From: Notolepis coatsorum
Taxonomy: Eukaryota > Chordata > Actinopteri > Aulopiformes > Paralepididae
NCBI GenBank assembly: GCA_963971535.1
Contig: OZ020589.1
Span: 71,146,843 to 71,210,842 of the forward strand
Reading direction: 5' to 3'
Length of the DNA: 64,000 nucleotides
Position 1 is the stretch's first letter. Each line of letters starts with the position of its first letter. The notes beneath the pieces are model-generated. The model saw only the letters and a program-made list of their open reading frames with translations, searched no databases and was not told the DNA's origin. Made by a program: the position numbers and the translations under genes. Below are positions 41,817-54,440 of this stretch, in pieces.

Positions 41817-42165
41817 AACGAAAGGTTATCCTATAACCTAGTTATATGAATACTGGCAGAGCGTCTCGCTCTTTGCCATTATGAGATATCTCTCATCTCC
41901 TAGCACCTACTGTGCTCACGAACAAACAATTGCACTCACATGCACGTGACCAGACCACGCCCCCGGGTCCTACTATATGACACCGGACATGGTCACACTC
42001 TACCTTCCTCATAAAAAGTTTCCAACACTGAAAACCCAACCAAGGGACATCAGGGCGCTAAGAGCGAGACGCTCTGCCAGTATTCATATAACTAGGTTAT
42101 AGGATAACCTTTCGTTATATTATCATACTGGTCATCGCGTCTCGCTCTTTGCCATTATGAGATAT
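41817..42165. repeat. DIRS-type terminal repeats
   Basis: 41819-41870 (AACGAAAGGTTATCCTATAA and on) is inverted at 42068-42118. TCTCGCTCTTTGCCATTATG plus AGATAT occurs directly at 41863 and 42138. Inverted plus split direct repeats, rather than LTRs, are what DIRS-group elements carry. Confidence 0.75.
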
Positions 42166-42376
42166 GGGACAGAGCAGACGCGTGGCCTGACAAGTGTACC
42201 CCCTGAGGGCCCGTAAGCCCCACTACCAGGCAGGAGGGGAGCCCTGTCCACCCGCCTGTCCTAACGAAGGGGGGGAGGCAGTCAACTCCACCAAAGTGCG
42301 AAAAAAGGGGAACCAGAGACCCCTGAAAAACGCACAGCACAGGCGAGACCACGTGTGACACATCACCCCGTGGCAC

Positions 42377-43400
42377 ACACCTACACACCCCTGCTAGCCC
42401 ACCAAAGGCGGGACGCAGGAGAGGTCCCAGACCTCAGAACCGCCTGGGAGACAGAACCCCCAGTCATGTCCACAAGTGAAAACTTAACGAAGGGACCCGG
42501 GGAGGACCAGGAGGCCGCAGCACAGATGTCCTCCACCGAGGCCCCCCTAACAGGGCAGCAGCCCGAGGGGGGACCTGTCCAGCCAACATGCAGCAAAAGG
42601 CAACGCCCCCGCACAACCAATGTGACAGGTGCTGCTTGGACAGCGCCTCACCCACGCAAGGGCCACCGTAACAAACAAACAGTTGAACGGAAGCCCTGAG
42701 AGCCCGAGTCCTGAGGTAAACCCCCAGTGCACGGACAGGACACGACAGGTGAAGGCCCGCCTCCAACTCACAAGCGTGAGGAGGCGGACGAACGCCTGAA
42801 CCACAATATCCCTGGAGCGAAAGAGCTCCGGATATTCTTTGGCACGAAGACCGGATTAGGCCTCAGAGTCGCACCGCTATCGGCCGAATAGACAGGCACT
42901 CACTCAGGCCGCACCGAGAAAGCACACAGCTCACCCACGCGTTTAGCGGAGGTGATGGCCAAAAAGAACGCTGTCTTCAAGACAGCAGATCCAATGGCAC
43001 CTGCTCAAGAGGCTCAAACGGGGCCTCCGACAACCGGCCTAGGATCAGTTGGAGGTCCCACTCGGAGACAGAGAACGTTCCACAGGCTTGAGATGCCGAG
43101 TGCCAAGCAGGAATGTTCCACGAGAGGGTGGCTGAACAATGTTTCGCTCCCACACTCGACCATACGCCACTCCCCAGCGTAAGCCGCGGTAGAGGACGGA
43201 GCGCACGCGTACCGGATAGCATCAACCACAGAATAGTCAAGACGCATCCCCACCAGATTCACACTGTCAGCAGCCAAGCCTAGAAGCTGCCCCAGAACAG
43301 GAGGCAGAACAGAGTTCCGCGTGCCTGAGAGAGGGCCCGTGGTGACCACGGAACAGGCCACGGCGGGGCCACCAAGAGCTGAATCAGGGCCGGGGACCAC
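42377..43400 (-). pseudogene. DIRS tyrosine recombinase, disrupted
   Basis: Minus-strand pieces in alternating frames read VVDAIRYACAPSSTAAYAGE (N-terminal core-binding region), then VSEWDLQLILGRLSEAPFEP, CPVRALGVYLRT, LSKQHLSHWLCG and GASVEDICAAASWSSP. In a working enzyme the last motif is followed by F-x-x-F-Y with the catalytic tyrosine; here it is FVKFSLVD, Ser in place of Tyr. Stops and frameshifts confirm that it is inactive. It would have integrated circular cDNA by site-specific recombination. Confidence 0.82.
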
Positions 43401-43539
43401 ACAGCTGAGCCCCGGCCCGGCACGACCAGGACCAAGTCCCGCGCTCCCGACGTAACCACCCCAACAGCTGAGCTATCAGGTGTAAGGGGGGGAATGCGTA
43501 CAGAATCCCGGACGGCCACGGAATCGGTCCCAGACCTGC

Positions 43540-44640
43540 CCGACTATGTCTGGACGTAGTCCCCACTCGTCAGGGTGAGGACCGCCCGCGACATCACACC
43601 TGCACCCACATTCTCCCTGCCGGGGATGTGGAGAGCCCTCAGGCAGAGCCGATGGAGAACGCCCATAGCCAGAGCCCGACCGCCGCCCGGTGCAGACGGG
43701 GGGAGCGCATGGGGACCCCGCAGGTGAGGGCACCAGACCCTGACATGTACTGACATGGGAACCTTCAGCCGCTTCCACATGTCTCACACGGGCCATTTCC
43801 ATACTGGAAAAAACCCACCTCTGTATCCTCCTCATGAAGAGGAGGCCAAAAGGGACCCCAGCAGCAGGCGCATCACGGACAGCGCCATAACCGGCCTAGG
43901 ACAAAACCTCCCGAGCGTGCCGAGAACCCAACCACTCGCCGCCGCTCCGAGAGGGATGCCCATATAGACCTTGAGCTTAGAAAAAGCCTAAGTACTCCAC
44001 CCGTTGACTGGGAAGAGGAGAACTCTACTTCCAGTCTACAGCAAAACCCAGGCTGGTGAGACACCACCTGCCTGGTATGAGACCTGGTGATCTACCCTGA
44101 CCGGCCAAAGGACCAGAACATCGTCCAGGGCAGAATACAATTCGTAACCCCCGACGATGCAGAGGCCCCAGCGCGGTCTCCACGCACTTGGTGAAGATGC
44201 GGGGAGCCACAGAGTAGCCGAACGGCAGCCTCTGGTACCCTCTGGTACCCGTACGCTAAGCCCTGCAAAGGAAGCGTAGGTAAGCCCTAGGATGGAAGAT
44301 CGAGATGCGAACATGCATCCTACAGGTGGGAGATGGTCAACATTCTGAACCTTCCATGGGACAGGTCCAGTATGGGTCTGACACCCCCCTCGATTTCTCG
44401 GGCACCAGAGAATACCGGGAGGAAACGCCACGCATCGCGTCCTCCTTTGGGACCACGACGATGGCTTGCTTCGCCAACAGAGATTGGATCTCGTCGGCCA
44501 GAGCTGTCACTGCTGTTGACCCTGACAATAGGGTCTGTACCAAACCTGAAAACGGAGGGTGGGGTTGTGCAAACTGCAACACAAGTCCCCGCCTCAGCGT
44601 TCTCTCCATCCACCTCGACATATGGCACTGCTGTAGCCAT
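43540..44640 (-). pseudogene. DIRS reverse transcriptase and RNase H, disrupted
   Basis: In order on the minus strand: VLQFAQPHPPFSG and LADEIQSLLAKQAIVVVP (about 44590-44480), GVRPILDLSHG (about 44400), FTKCVETALGPLHRRGL (about 44190), ALDDVLVLW near 44125 where the catalytic YLDD/YxDD motif is expected, LGFFLSSR-like sequence near 43985, and LHIPGRENVGAGVMSR near 43610 from the RNase H end. At least four frame changes are needed to connect them. Confidence 0.82.
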
Positions 44641-45283
44641 ATGTGATGATAATCCCAAGCGCACCCGCCGCCACTAGGCGCTGGTCCGCCAGGAACCGTA
44701 GATAGGCGGCCCGGTCCCACCCGCTGTGCGTTGCCAACCCTGGACTCGCCAACCACGCGAGCAGGGCGTCTCGGGGAGCTGGGATATCGCACCCTGACAC
44801 TACCAACGAGGCAATCGCACCCAAGGGGGGACCCCGACAGAAAGGGCCGGTTTGATACGGGGGAAGCTGACATCACACTGGGTGACAAAAGCTCCCCCAC
44901 CGAACACCTCCCCGGCATGGATTGCTGAGGAACTGTTCTACAGCTGGACATGCAAGGCGTGAGGTCCCCACACTGCCCGATAGGGTGGGTTCCTACAAAA
45001 ATCACGCTCGCCTGACTGACCACCGCCGGTCTTCCGGCTGTGGGAGGCACTAACATGATACCCGGCCTGGCGAGGGCGGGGCTGGGGGAACTCACAGAGT
45101 TCCCCCGCTGACAACCTTCGTCGTTGACAGACACAACACCAGGCTCACCAAACACAGACGCAGAACGTGTGGCGTGGGAGCCGCTTGACAGCACAGCATT
45201 CTCACGGACAGACCCAGGCCTAGCCAGCAACTGGGTGTCAGACCCTGTCCCCATGAGAAGCGAAACATGGGGCCGCTTGTGCT

Positions 45284-45690
45284 TCACTGAAGGCACGCGG
45301 CCCGCAGCCAAAGGGAGCAAATCAGAGCCAGTATCCCGCTGGTGTTGGGGGGGGAGTGACCGGAGAGCGAGCTAGACACAGCTAGACGGCAACAGTGTTT
45401 TAGGGAGTGCTCATCTAATGTAGCCGATCCCTCTGCCGCCAAGGCTGTCGGCCTTGCGATAACCTGTTGTCTTTGTGTCCAGGGTACCTCAGGCGGGGGA
45501 AACATGGCCGCTGGTTGGGGGCCTCGCCACAGCCGCTGGCGAGGCCGCACCCTCACCTCTGGCTCCGCGGTGTGAGGCGGTGTGGGGCCTAGGTCAAATA
45601 CCACCTGCGCTCCTGCGGAAAGACCAAAGTCCCTCTGCGGAGAGGGGAGCCCTGAGGAGGGAAAAACCTTCTCGGTCCCAGACAAATACT
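45284..45690 (-). pseudogene. Gag-like region of the DIRS element (uncertain)
   Basis: A Pro/Gln/Arg-rich minus-strand frame of about 130 codons (QRQQVIARPTALAAEGSA) directly upstream of the RT region. Position and composition fit a DIRS Gag; there is no diagnostic motif. Confidence 0.45.
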
Positions 45691-45700
45691 TCTATAGCAT

Positions 45701-46293
45701 GTAAGACTGTGATAACATGGAGATTACACAATGGTTAAAACCATGTAAATTGACATACTGGTGTTTCTGCTCAGTATAATGCAAATGACAGTTTGGAATA
45801 ATGAAGAGAGGATCTGGGTCTGTGGATAACGTTCCCAATAGGTCCCTGCACGTTTGAGCTGTTTTGCATTATGTTCTGAAAATGTCGTTCTCCCGCCTTC
45901 ATTTCATGCTTGCTTTACATCACTCCCGTCTCTGTCTAATACCAGATCCGACACAGTACTTGGAGCTTGAAGGCTGTTTTTAGTCATTCATTCATTCATT
46001 CATTCATTCATTCATTCATCGCGGACCTACTGGCTTGTTGGTGATTTCATCTGTGAACATTTAATTTAGGATAAATAGGACTCATATTGGCTATGCTCGG
46101 GAGAGGCCTGCACGACGCAGAGCGGTTCAAGTGCTTCCTATTCTCCAGTTTTGGTCTGGCGGCGATTCTACTGTACATAGTGCTTCCAAACTGATTCCCA
46201 AACCTTTGTTATTAGTAAACAGCAACAGTGGAAATCTGAAGTTCACTGAGGCTACATGATCAATGAGTTAGTGTACAGTATACACACGCACAC
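45701..46293. repeat. Spacer with (ATTC)n microsatellite
   Basis: (ATTC)n at 45987-46018; short CA run at 46280-46292. No gene recognised. Confidence 0.7.
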
Positions 46294-46759
46294 TAGGGCT
46301 GACCCCTATTAGTCGAATAGTCGACTAATCGATCTAAAGGAGCCGTAGTCGACTGCCAACCTCTTAGTCGAATACAAAAATATTATAATATATATATATA
46401 TATTTAATCTTTTAATTTAATTCAATTTTGTATCATTCTTTCCAAAGGAAAAGAGGCCTAGAAGCGTGGCTAACGCTAATGGCACACATACCAGAGGCTA
46501 ACTACCTAAGAAAACAGGCACAGAGGCACTGAAAGAGGATTTCACCCATCTAATGAACACACTAGAGCAGGGGTGGCCAACCCGCGGCTCGCGAGCCGCA
46601 TGCGGCTCTTTGCCCGTCAATGTGCGGCTCTTCCATCCATAAAAAAAAATAAAAAAATAAAAAAATAATTTTTACTTTTTTTTTTTTTTTATTACTTTTT
46701 TTTTTTTTTTATGTCACTCATTCCATAAGGACGTAGAATAAACATTTACAATTTTTTTT

Positions 46760-47451
46760 AAAATGGTCCATTTGCATGTTCTTGGTATCTGAATCTAGGG
46801 ACATATATGGATCAGTGTCAGAAATAGTGTGTCTGTTACTAGGCTTGAGTAAATTGTAATGAACCAAAGGAGAATATCAATTCTATTTAAAAAAAAAATT
46901 ATCTTTGACTGTAAATAACACCATGCTAAAATTGACCAGACCTGAAAAATCTAAGCAAATGAATAAAGGGAAGATGATTAAACAGAAGGTTTTGTAGATA
47001 CAGTACTGAATTCTGCCATCTTTTTTATAATGTAAATTTCTCCACCATTTTTCATCATATTGCAACACCGTTTTTTGCAAGACGTTCACAGAAAGGTAGA
47101 GAAACTAACTGCGTTCTGTTTTATGGCAATAACGTTCAGGTTTGTGGGAGATAATCCCAAAAAATAAGAGAAATTAAAAAGTAAATTCAGAAGTCAGATG
47201 ATTGACAGGGGCTGGTGTGAGCTGGGTAGGGTAGTTTTTCGAAATTTGAAAGCCCTGAGTCTCTTCCTTCAAAAGACTACACTCACTTTTGGCTGTGCCA
47301 CTTCCTCCTGTCAATATGCGCCGGTTTCCGACTCAATGCCCTGAGATTTCTATAATCTTATATTTCACTAATAACAGTTAAAATAATTGGTAAACAAACA
47401 TAATGCTGAAAATATACACTTTTATTGTATATCTCGGGCTTAAGAGGTTAA
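46760..47451. mobile_element. TTAA element, family A, second copy
   Basis: Shares GGTCCATTTGCATG, TAGGGACATATATGGATC, AACACCATGCTAAAA and ATAAGAGAAATTAAAAA with 22261-23634, and ends GGGCTTAAGAGGTTAA at 47451. The left end is missing or very diverged. Confidence 0.8.
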
Positions 47452-48093
47452 CCCTGTGAGGCCCAAATTAAAAAGAAATTAGCAACTTCAGAGGCCAGAG
47501 GGTGGGACATATAAACACATTTGCTATCAAATAGCATTGTGAGGCTGAACAACAGGACCAATTGACTATACATGTGCTTAAAGGGGAACTATCTTATAAA
47601 TGGCTTTTTTCAGTGTTTACCATTGTTTCTTAGCTATGTGGACTTATATTAATAGGATATATGTCTCTAATTCTCATATTGGCGAATTCTTCCAATTCTC
47701 CTCTCACAATATTCACCCTCACTGAACTGAGTCATCTGAAAATGTGCATATCTGTGATGTCAGAGATTTCTCAGCTGCATAATAATGTGGCAGTTGATGT
47801 GGCAGTTGGCACCAGGCCACACAGTGGTTGGAGCCCAGCCTCAAAACGGCTTAAGATCTTGAGGTAGAAAAATGCGGTTTTTAGTACTTGATTAGAAATA
47901 CAAAACAATGCATTTTTTTTGAAAAAAACCTAGGTGTTCCATAGACTCACAGGAATTGTGTAAAAGTGCCCAAATAGTGAAAGAAATAGTAAAATAGTTC
48001 CCCTTTAAATATTTTTAAATAAACATTATTTTTTTAAATGGCTAAAAGTGATTTTGTAATTTTGCAACCGTGGGTCTCACAGGGTACTTTTAA
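47448..48093. mobile_element. TTAA element with CCCTGTGAGGCCC ends
   Basis: Starts TTAACCCTGTGAGGCCC, ends GGGTCTCACAGGGT plus a few bases before TTAA. A second, truncated copy of its left end follows at once (48090-48164). A MITE has inserted at 47578. Abutting family A at a shared TTAA (47448-47451). Confidence 0.75.
47578..48008. mobile_element. TTAA MITE, AGGGGAAC family, copy 3
   Basis: TTAAAGGGGAACTATCTTAT to ATAGTTCCCCTTTAA, 431 bp, interior closely matching 13266-13690 (for example CCAATTCTCCTCTCACAATA). Both TTAA flanks intact. Confidence 0.92.
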
Positions 48094-48562
48094 CCCTGTG
48101 AGGCCCAAATAAAAAAGACATTAGCAACTTCAGAGGCCAGAGGGTGAGACCTATAAACACATGAAGGGTGCCGTGACTGAAAAGAAAGGTTGAGAAACGC
48201 TGGTATATGGTGTGGCTCTTTGTGGTACCACAGACATTTTTTTGTGGCTCTTAGTCTCTGACTGGTTGGCCACCCCTGCACTAGAGTCTAGTGTCTAGAC
48301 TCTGAGTCTAGTGTGTTCAATGTCTAGTGACTAGACTAGACAAATATCAAGATGTATCCATCAGTGGACCAATTGCATGCTTTTTCAGAGGACAAGAAGC
48401 CTTCAGTCGACTCCTTCACACATTAAGCACCCCCACAGCCCAAATGGAATGATAAAAAAAAAAAAAAAAATTATACTTTTCTTTTTTCAAATTTTGTCGA
48501 CTATCTGCAAATTTCGGCCAATCATAATCGACTATCCAAATCCTTAGTCAGGGACAGCCCTA

Positions 48563-49376
<814 letters not shown>

Positions 49377-49856
49377 GGCGGCTAGGTGGTGTAGTGGGCA
49401 AGGCACTCGCCACCAGTGTGGAGACGCTAGGATTCGCGTGTTCGAATCCAGCTCTCCACATTGTTTTCAGTTTAGCTGGTCGTCCGCAGTAATACACATT
49501 GGCCGTATTACGGGGAGGGAAAACTGAAGGGTGGGGATCGAACGTTGTGAACAAGCGACTCCTACAAGTCGGTTGGTGCGCCTGCGCAGTAGAATCAGGA
49601 AGTGTCGGGGGCAGCGTGAGCCTCCCACGCGTTACTCCTCGACACTGAGAGATCGAGCTGCGCAGGTGAAAAGATGCGACTGCTGTTACCTCAAGTACCG
49701 GAGGGGACTTGTGCTATGTATGACTTAGTCCACATTGCAGCCGGCTTGTGGGAGGCAAGAAACAGCGTTCGTGACAGGGGAGGGTTGAATTGGATGATAC
49801 GAAATTGGGATGGGAGAAAATATAGAAAAATGGGAGAAAAAGTGGATAAAAAAAAA
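49377..49856 (+). mobile_element. tRNA-derived SINE with 19-bp TSD
   Basis: A box TGGTGTAGTGG and B box GTTCGAATCC in the head, a body with GGTGAAAAGATGCGAC, and a tail of A residues. ATCTCTATAGGAAATAGAG is exactly duplicated at 49358-49376 and 49857-49875, so the insertion is young. 3' half shared with 16196-16715. Confidence 0.95.
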
Positions 49857-49875
49857 ATCTCTATAGGAAATAGAG

Positions 49876-50100
49876 AAATCCACCTACATTAGAGATACAA
49901 ATCACCACACATAATAAGACTTGGCCTGGGTCCGCCTGGCCTTGTCTGGACCTCAACAACTAATAAGCAAGCTCTGCCCCCCCTTCCTCCACAGAATAGT
50001 TCCCTAAGTCCAAGTGTAGCCTTCTACAATAGATAGCCCAGGCTCTGGGGTTTCACTGAAGAAGTAACTATTACAGCAGCCCCCCAAGTCCTATTTTGCG

Positions 50101-50103
<3 letters not shown>
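49876..50103. other. Short non-coding spacer
   Basis: No feature recognised between the SINE target duplication and the (GT)n tract. Confidence 0.5.

Positions 50104-50181
<78 letters not shown>
50104..50181. repeat. (GT)n microsatellite
   Basis: Pure GT run of about 78 bp. Confidence 0.97.
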
Positions 50182-50183
<2 letters not shown>

Positions 50184-50460
50184 GGATGGGGAGGGTCTAT
50201 CAAAGAAAAGGGCCAAACAACTAGCAGGATTGTGTTACATATCCACCACTTAAATTGTATAATATTGTAGATAGCCAGATCATGTGGTGCTGACAGTACT
50301 TTATATATCTTCAAATGACCATGTTGAACCTCCGACCTACTTGAATGTAATTATTGAATGTAATTTAATTGGTAGATTAAAATGAAGCATTTACACTTGT
50401 GTGTGCATGTGTGTGTGTGTGTGTTAGCGTGTGTCTCTGTGTGTGTGTGTGTGTGGCCAC

Positions 50461-51138
50461 AGGTTTAACATCGCTGGAGAGTGGGGGGAGCAGGTCGAGG
50501 AGCTCACTACAGAGTTTCTCCATCGTCTACACCTGATTGACCTGTCCCCCCTCCCCGTCATCATGAAGTTCCAGGCTGTGAGAGAGGTGGCTCTGGCTAA
50601 AATCCAACACCTTTTTGCCAATGTACACATCCCTCTCAAGGCACTGAGAGAAATGACAAACAAAACTGTTCAGCTGGTCAGAAAGTGGGTAGGCCTCAAC
50701 ACACACTCCACACGGGGCATGATCTTTCTCCGATGTGGAGAGGGAGGGCTGGGAGTCCCCAATGTCGAGTGGACCTACATAGCCACCAGGCTAGCCCACC
50801 TGCTCCACATGCTTAATAATGATGATGTCACCGTCAGAGAAATGGCCAGGGCCTCTCTCCTGCTGGATCTACGCAGAAGGAAGATCCCCCTGGCCACCGC
50901 AGACCAGAATAACTTCCTCGGCTTCAGGAAGAAAGACTCTGGGAAACTGGACTCTCGGGCCAAGGGCTTCGGGGTCTGGTCTGACTGGCCAGATCTCAAT
51001 GACCTCTGCAACCAGACTGGAGTTCAGCTGAAATGGACAAGACCCACCAACACACAGACTGAAGTCCCTGTCTCTGATGAACTTATCACAGACCCCTGTG
51101 TGGTTGTGAAGGCCAACATCACAACACCGCAGGAAGAG
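50461..51138 (+). pseudogene. RLE-type LINE protein, post-RT segment
   Basis: The frame begins downstream of the reverse-transcriptase catalytic motif and covers the thumb/linker region: RFNIAGEWGEQVEELTTEFL, VRKWVGLNTHSTRGMIFLR, GEGGLGVPNVEWTYIATRLA, FGVWSDWPDLNDLCNQTG. These blocks are characteristic of fish HERO/NeSL-like elements. It ends at KANITTPQEE where the antisense LINE has inserted. The catalytic RT motifs are lost to 5' truncation. Confidence 0.82.
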
Positions 51139-52196
51139 TGATTGATTGATTGATTGATTGATTGAAAAGTTTATTAACAGATTGCAGAATGGGTACAGTA
51201 CAGTACAGCTCAATACATACAATTGTTAAGGGGATGCAGACCAGAGAAAGACTTTCGTCTTGTTTACATCAGGGTCCCCCATTTTCAATTCATCATAACA
51301 TATATGACATACATGACATACAGATAGACAGTACTGCTCCATCTATACATTTATGACATATCAGATTTGCAAATACAGTACTGTTTGTGATACAAAAGTG
51401 TCCATAAAAAGAGTGTATATACATTTGGCGTAGAAACTGTACATTGGAGGAGGTTGGGTGGGTGGGGTGGGGTTGGGTGGGTTGGGTGAGGGCTGTACAT
51501 TGTAGGGGGGGGGGGGGGGTTGGGATTAGGGGACACACACACATTTTACACTGTACATTGGAATACTGACAAAGCCTTACTTGGTCATTTACTGTACAAC
51601 TAGGTTAGGACATTTGTAGGGGCCAGTTTCGAATTGCAGTCTCACGTAGGTGTTTTTTGAGAGTGTTTTTGAAAGTGGGTAGTGATTCACATTCCTTTAC
51701 AGCTTTAGGTAGTGCGTTCCACATTGATGTGGCATAATTGCGAAACGTGTTTAGTCCCTTGTTTGAGGCGAATCTGGGTTTTACATGATTTGTGGAGCTC
51801 CCTCTGGTGTTGTGATCGTGGTATTCACTGACCTTTGGGAAGTATTTTGACATGTACATGGGTACCTTGGTCGCGTAGTGTATCTTGTAGACCAGGCCCA
51901 TTGCAAGTTGCTGTACTCTGTCGTCTACTCTAAGCCATCCTAGGTTGTCAAAGTGGGCAGGGGTGAGGTGGGTTCTAGGAGTTAGGTCATGCAGTAGTCT
52001 GACTAGCTTGTTTTGAGATGTTTGTAATTTGTTTTTTAGTGCCTTTGAGGTGCTTTGGTACCATGAGGTGCAAGCATAGTCGTAGTACCCTTGAATGAGT
52101 GCTCCTGCTAGAGTCTTCAGGGTATTCTTGTTTACCAGAGAGGAGATCCGGTACAAGAATTGGTTGACTTTTTTTATTACATTGGATGCCATTTTG
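51139..52196 (-). pseudogene. CR1-group LINE, 5'-truncated, inserted antisense
   Basis: The minus strand holds ASNVIKKVNQFLYRISSLVN, GWLRVDDRVQQLAMGLVYK, SMWNALPKAVKECESLPTFK to a stop at 51605, then a 3' UTR with CAATGTACAG repeats ending TTAATAAACTTTTCAATCAATC and further repeats. It is a close relative of 20597-21880 but keeps frame where that copy has extra bases. It truncates the host LINE frame at 51138 and lets it resume at 52197. Confidence 0.88.
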
Positions 52197-53015
52197 ACTG
52201 TCGAACTGCACAGAGACTCTGCAAGGAGGGTTCTGCTTAGCATGAAGCAGTCTGAGATCAGGCAGCACTGGTGTGGACTCAGACTACAGGGAAAGCTAGC
52301 TTGTTTGGAGTTTGCTGACCACTCAGTCTCACACTCAGTGTATAAGAACGCCGCTGTTGGTGAGGATGTTTTAAAATTTACCATCAAAGCAAGACTGCAG
52401 GTATTACCCACTCAATACAATCTGTCCACTTGGTATCCTCAAACTCACAGTCCATTCTGTTTAAACCATCAGGATTCACAACACCTAGAATCCATTGCAC
52501 ACATAACAAACGGATGTAATGCATACAAACACCTGTACATCGCTCGTCATGACCGTATTGTGGACATTGTGTCTGATGCGGTACGGAACATATCACCATC
52601 TAGTGCAGCAATGTACAAACATGCCAGAGTGAAACCAGAGTGGTTTGGCCTTACCAACAATGTTTTTGCTAACATACCCAATACACCGGACGTTGTTTTT
52701 GTTGACACCAGCCACGGAGAGGTGCTGGTCATAGAAGTAGGCTGTACCTTTGACCTGTACATGGACCAGGCCTTCCGGGACAAGTATATCAAATACCAAC
52801 CACTGCTCAGTGTGATGGCTGACCTTGGGTATAGGTGTAGATATGGTGTACTTGTGTTCGGAAGTCTTGGCCATGTACACAAATCCACCATGACCGGTCT
52901 GAGAATTGCTGCAATGTCTAAAAGAAAAGCCAAACAAATTGCCAAATATTGCTCTGTCTCAGCTATTATTGGCAGCTTAGCCACGTGGAGAAGGAGGTGC
53001 TATGTGTACCCTTAA
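52197..53015 (+). pseudogene. RLE-type LINE protein, zinc knuckle and endonuclease
   Basis: C-terminal part of the same protein as 50461-51138. It reads LRLQGKLACLEFADHSVSHS and FTIKARLQVLPTQYNLSTWY, then a Cys/His knuckle at 52459-52519 (FCLNHQ, AHITNGC), then the restriction-like endonuclease with NTPDVVFVD near 52681, VLVIEVGCTFDLYMDQ near 52722 and RDKYIKYQP near 52778 (the PD...E...K type core), and stops after RRRCYVYP. This domain nicks target DNA to prime reverse transcription. Within this piece the frame is intact. Confidence 0.85.
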
Positions 53016-53094
53016 GTGTTCAGTGCTGCTTGGCCCCGATACATTTGATTCCCTGTTTATGTAATATAATTTGTGGAACCAAATAAAGTATTAA

Positions 53095-53211
<117 letters not shown>

Positions 53212-53225
53212 ATGGGTCAAAAGCA

Positions 53226-53345
53226 GTGGCGGCTGCTGACAATTTTTTTTGATGAAGCACAAATTATTATATTATATTTATAAAACATCCCCCAATGTGT
53301 GTGTCAGTAGTGGCTGGTGAGTTAAAAAATTGGGGAGGACGGGTA
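53226..53345. mobile_element. hAT-type terminal fragment, CAGTGGCGGCTG family
   Basis: Second copy of the double-terminus fragment at 7412-7525 (AAAACATCCCCCA, GGCTGGTGA shared). Confidence 0.6.
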
Positions 53346-54279
53346 TTTGTTTACAGCTAGATCAGACCATTTCTCATCCTCACTGTTTCAAACACAGGGC
53401 TGTACGCTAAGCTTTTTCACTAGGGGCACACTTGCCCCTAAATGAGAAATTTAGGGGCAACAAATATTTTTTAGGGGCACATTTTTAAATAACAATTTTA
53501 CCATTATTAAAAAAATATGTTCCTCCTGCCTCATTACTGTGGTCCTTTTATTTAACATTTAAGTGCGTTTGTTTTCAGGTTTGTATCCTTTATAATGAAC
53601 CAACTGAGAAAGTGTGTAAATCACTAATAGAACAAAAACAACAAACTGTGTGTGTGTGTGTGCGCGCGCTTGTAGTGCTCCTTGAATGAGATCACCACAA
53701 CACACACACCATTGCATTAATCAGGAGGACAAGAAACTCGGCATACCTTTGTTTCACAATGAAAAGTGCTTTAGAAATCAAATGAATTATTATTATTGTA
53801 AATAACCCCATGAAAGGTTTATTTTTTTTATGGGTAATTACCCGCTTCATATTTGTGATGTTACTGGTTTCAGGGTGTGCCTAAAGTGATCAATGTGTTG
53901 GGCCGTTTATAGAGATCTATGCCAATTAATGTTTATGTATATCCAGGACTTTTTTTTATAAGAATTGAGAGGTATTTGTATATGTGACCTTTATTTTGAA
54001 AACCGTGTTGCGACGCAACCTTGTTTTAAGTTTGCGCTTTTGACAGTGAAATGTTCAGTTCAACTTAGCTCGAAGGAAAGACTAATCAAAAAGGTTTAAT
54101 TGACCCGTATGAGGCTCTTACGGTAGGACTTTGATTGTTTATAGAAGTGGAATGTAATACTATTCAAAACGAGAAATAAACAGTGATTTTATCAGCAGTA
54201 AGTTGCAAGCCACTTTCATTTCATATATGGGGAACCGTGACAATTATTAGTATTATCTTATTTGCATATTGTCTCATTA

Positions 54280-54440
<161 letters not shown>

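Larger units (their letters stand above)
41817..45700 (-). mobile_element. Decayed DIRS-type tyrosine-recombinase retrotransposon
   Basis: Minus-strand frames, broken many times, give from right to left a Gag-like region, reverse transcriptase, RNase H and tyrosine recombinase. This gene order, with recombinase downstream of RT/RH in place of an integrase, defines the DIRS group. Inverted terminal repeats are seen at the left end; a matching right terminus was not found, so the right limit is approximate. Confidence 0.85.
46568..48278. mobile_element. Inner hAT element, 8-bp TSD CACTAGAG
   Basis: CAGGGGTGGCCAAC and GTTGGCCACCCCTG are perfect inverted termini, and CACTAGAG is duplicated at 46560-46567 and 48279-48286. 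GCGGCTCTT-type motifs occur just inside both ends. Most of its interior is made of TTAA elements. No transposase. Confidence 0.95.
46294..48562. mobile_element. Outer hAT-type element (TAGGGCTG family)
   Basis: TAGGGCTGACCCCTATTAGTCG at the left and GTCAGGGACAGCCCTA at the right, with TCGACTA repeats just inside each end (GTCGACTAATCG, GTCGACTATCTG). Flanks ACGCACAC (46286-46293) and ACGCACGC (48563-48570) differ by one base of eight. It contains a second hAT element at 46568-48278. Confidence 0.82.

Noticed and set aside
49381..49460. tRNA gene candidate from A and B boxes
   Set aside because: Arms do not pair as a proper cloverleaf and the unit is followed by a SINE body, A-tail and a 19-bp target duplication.
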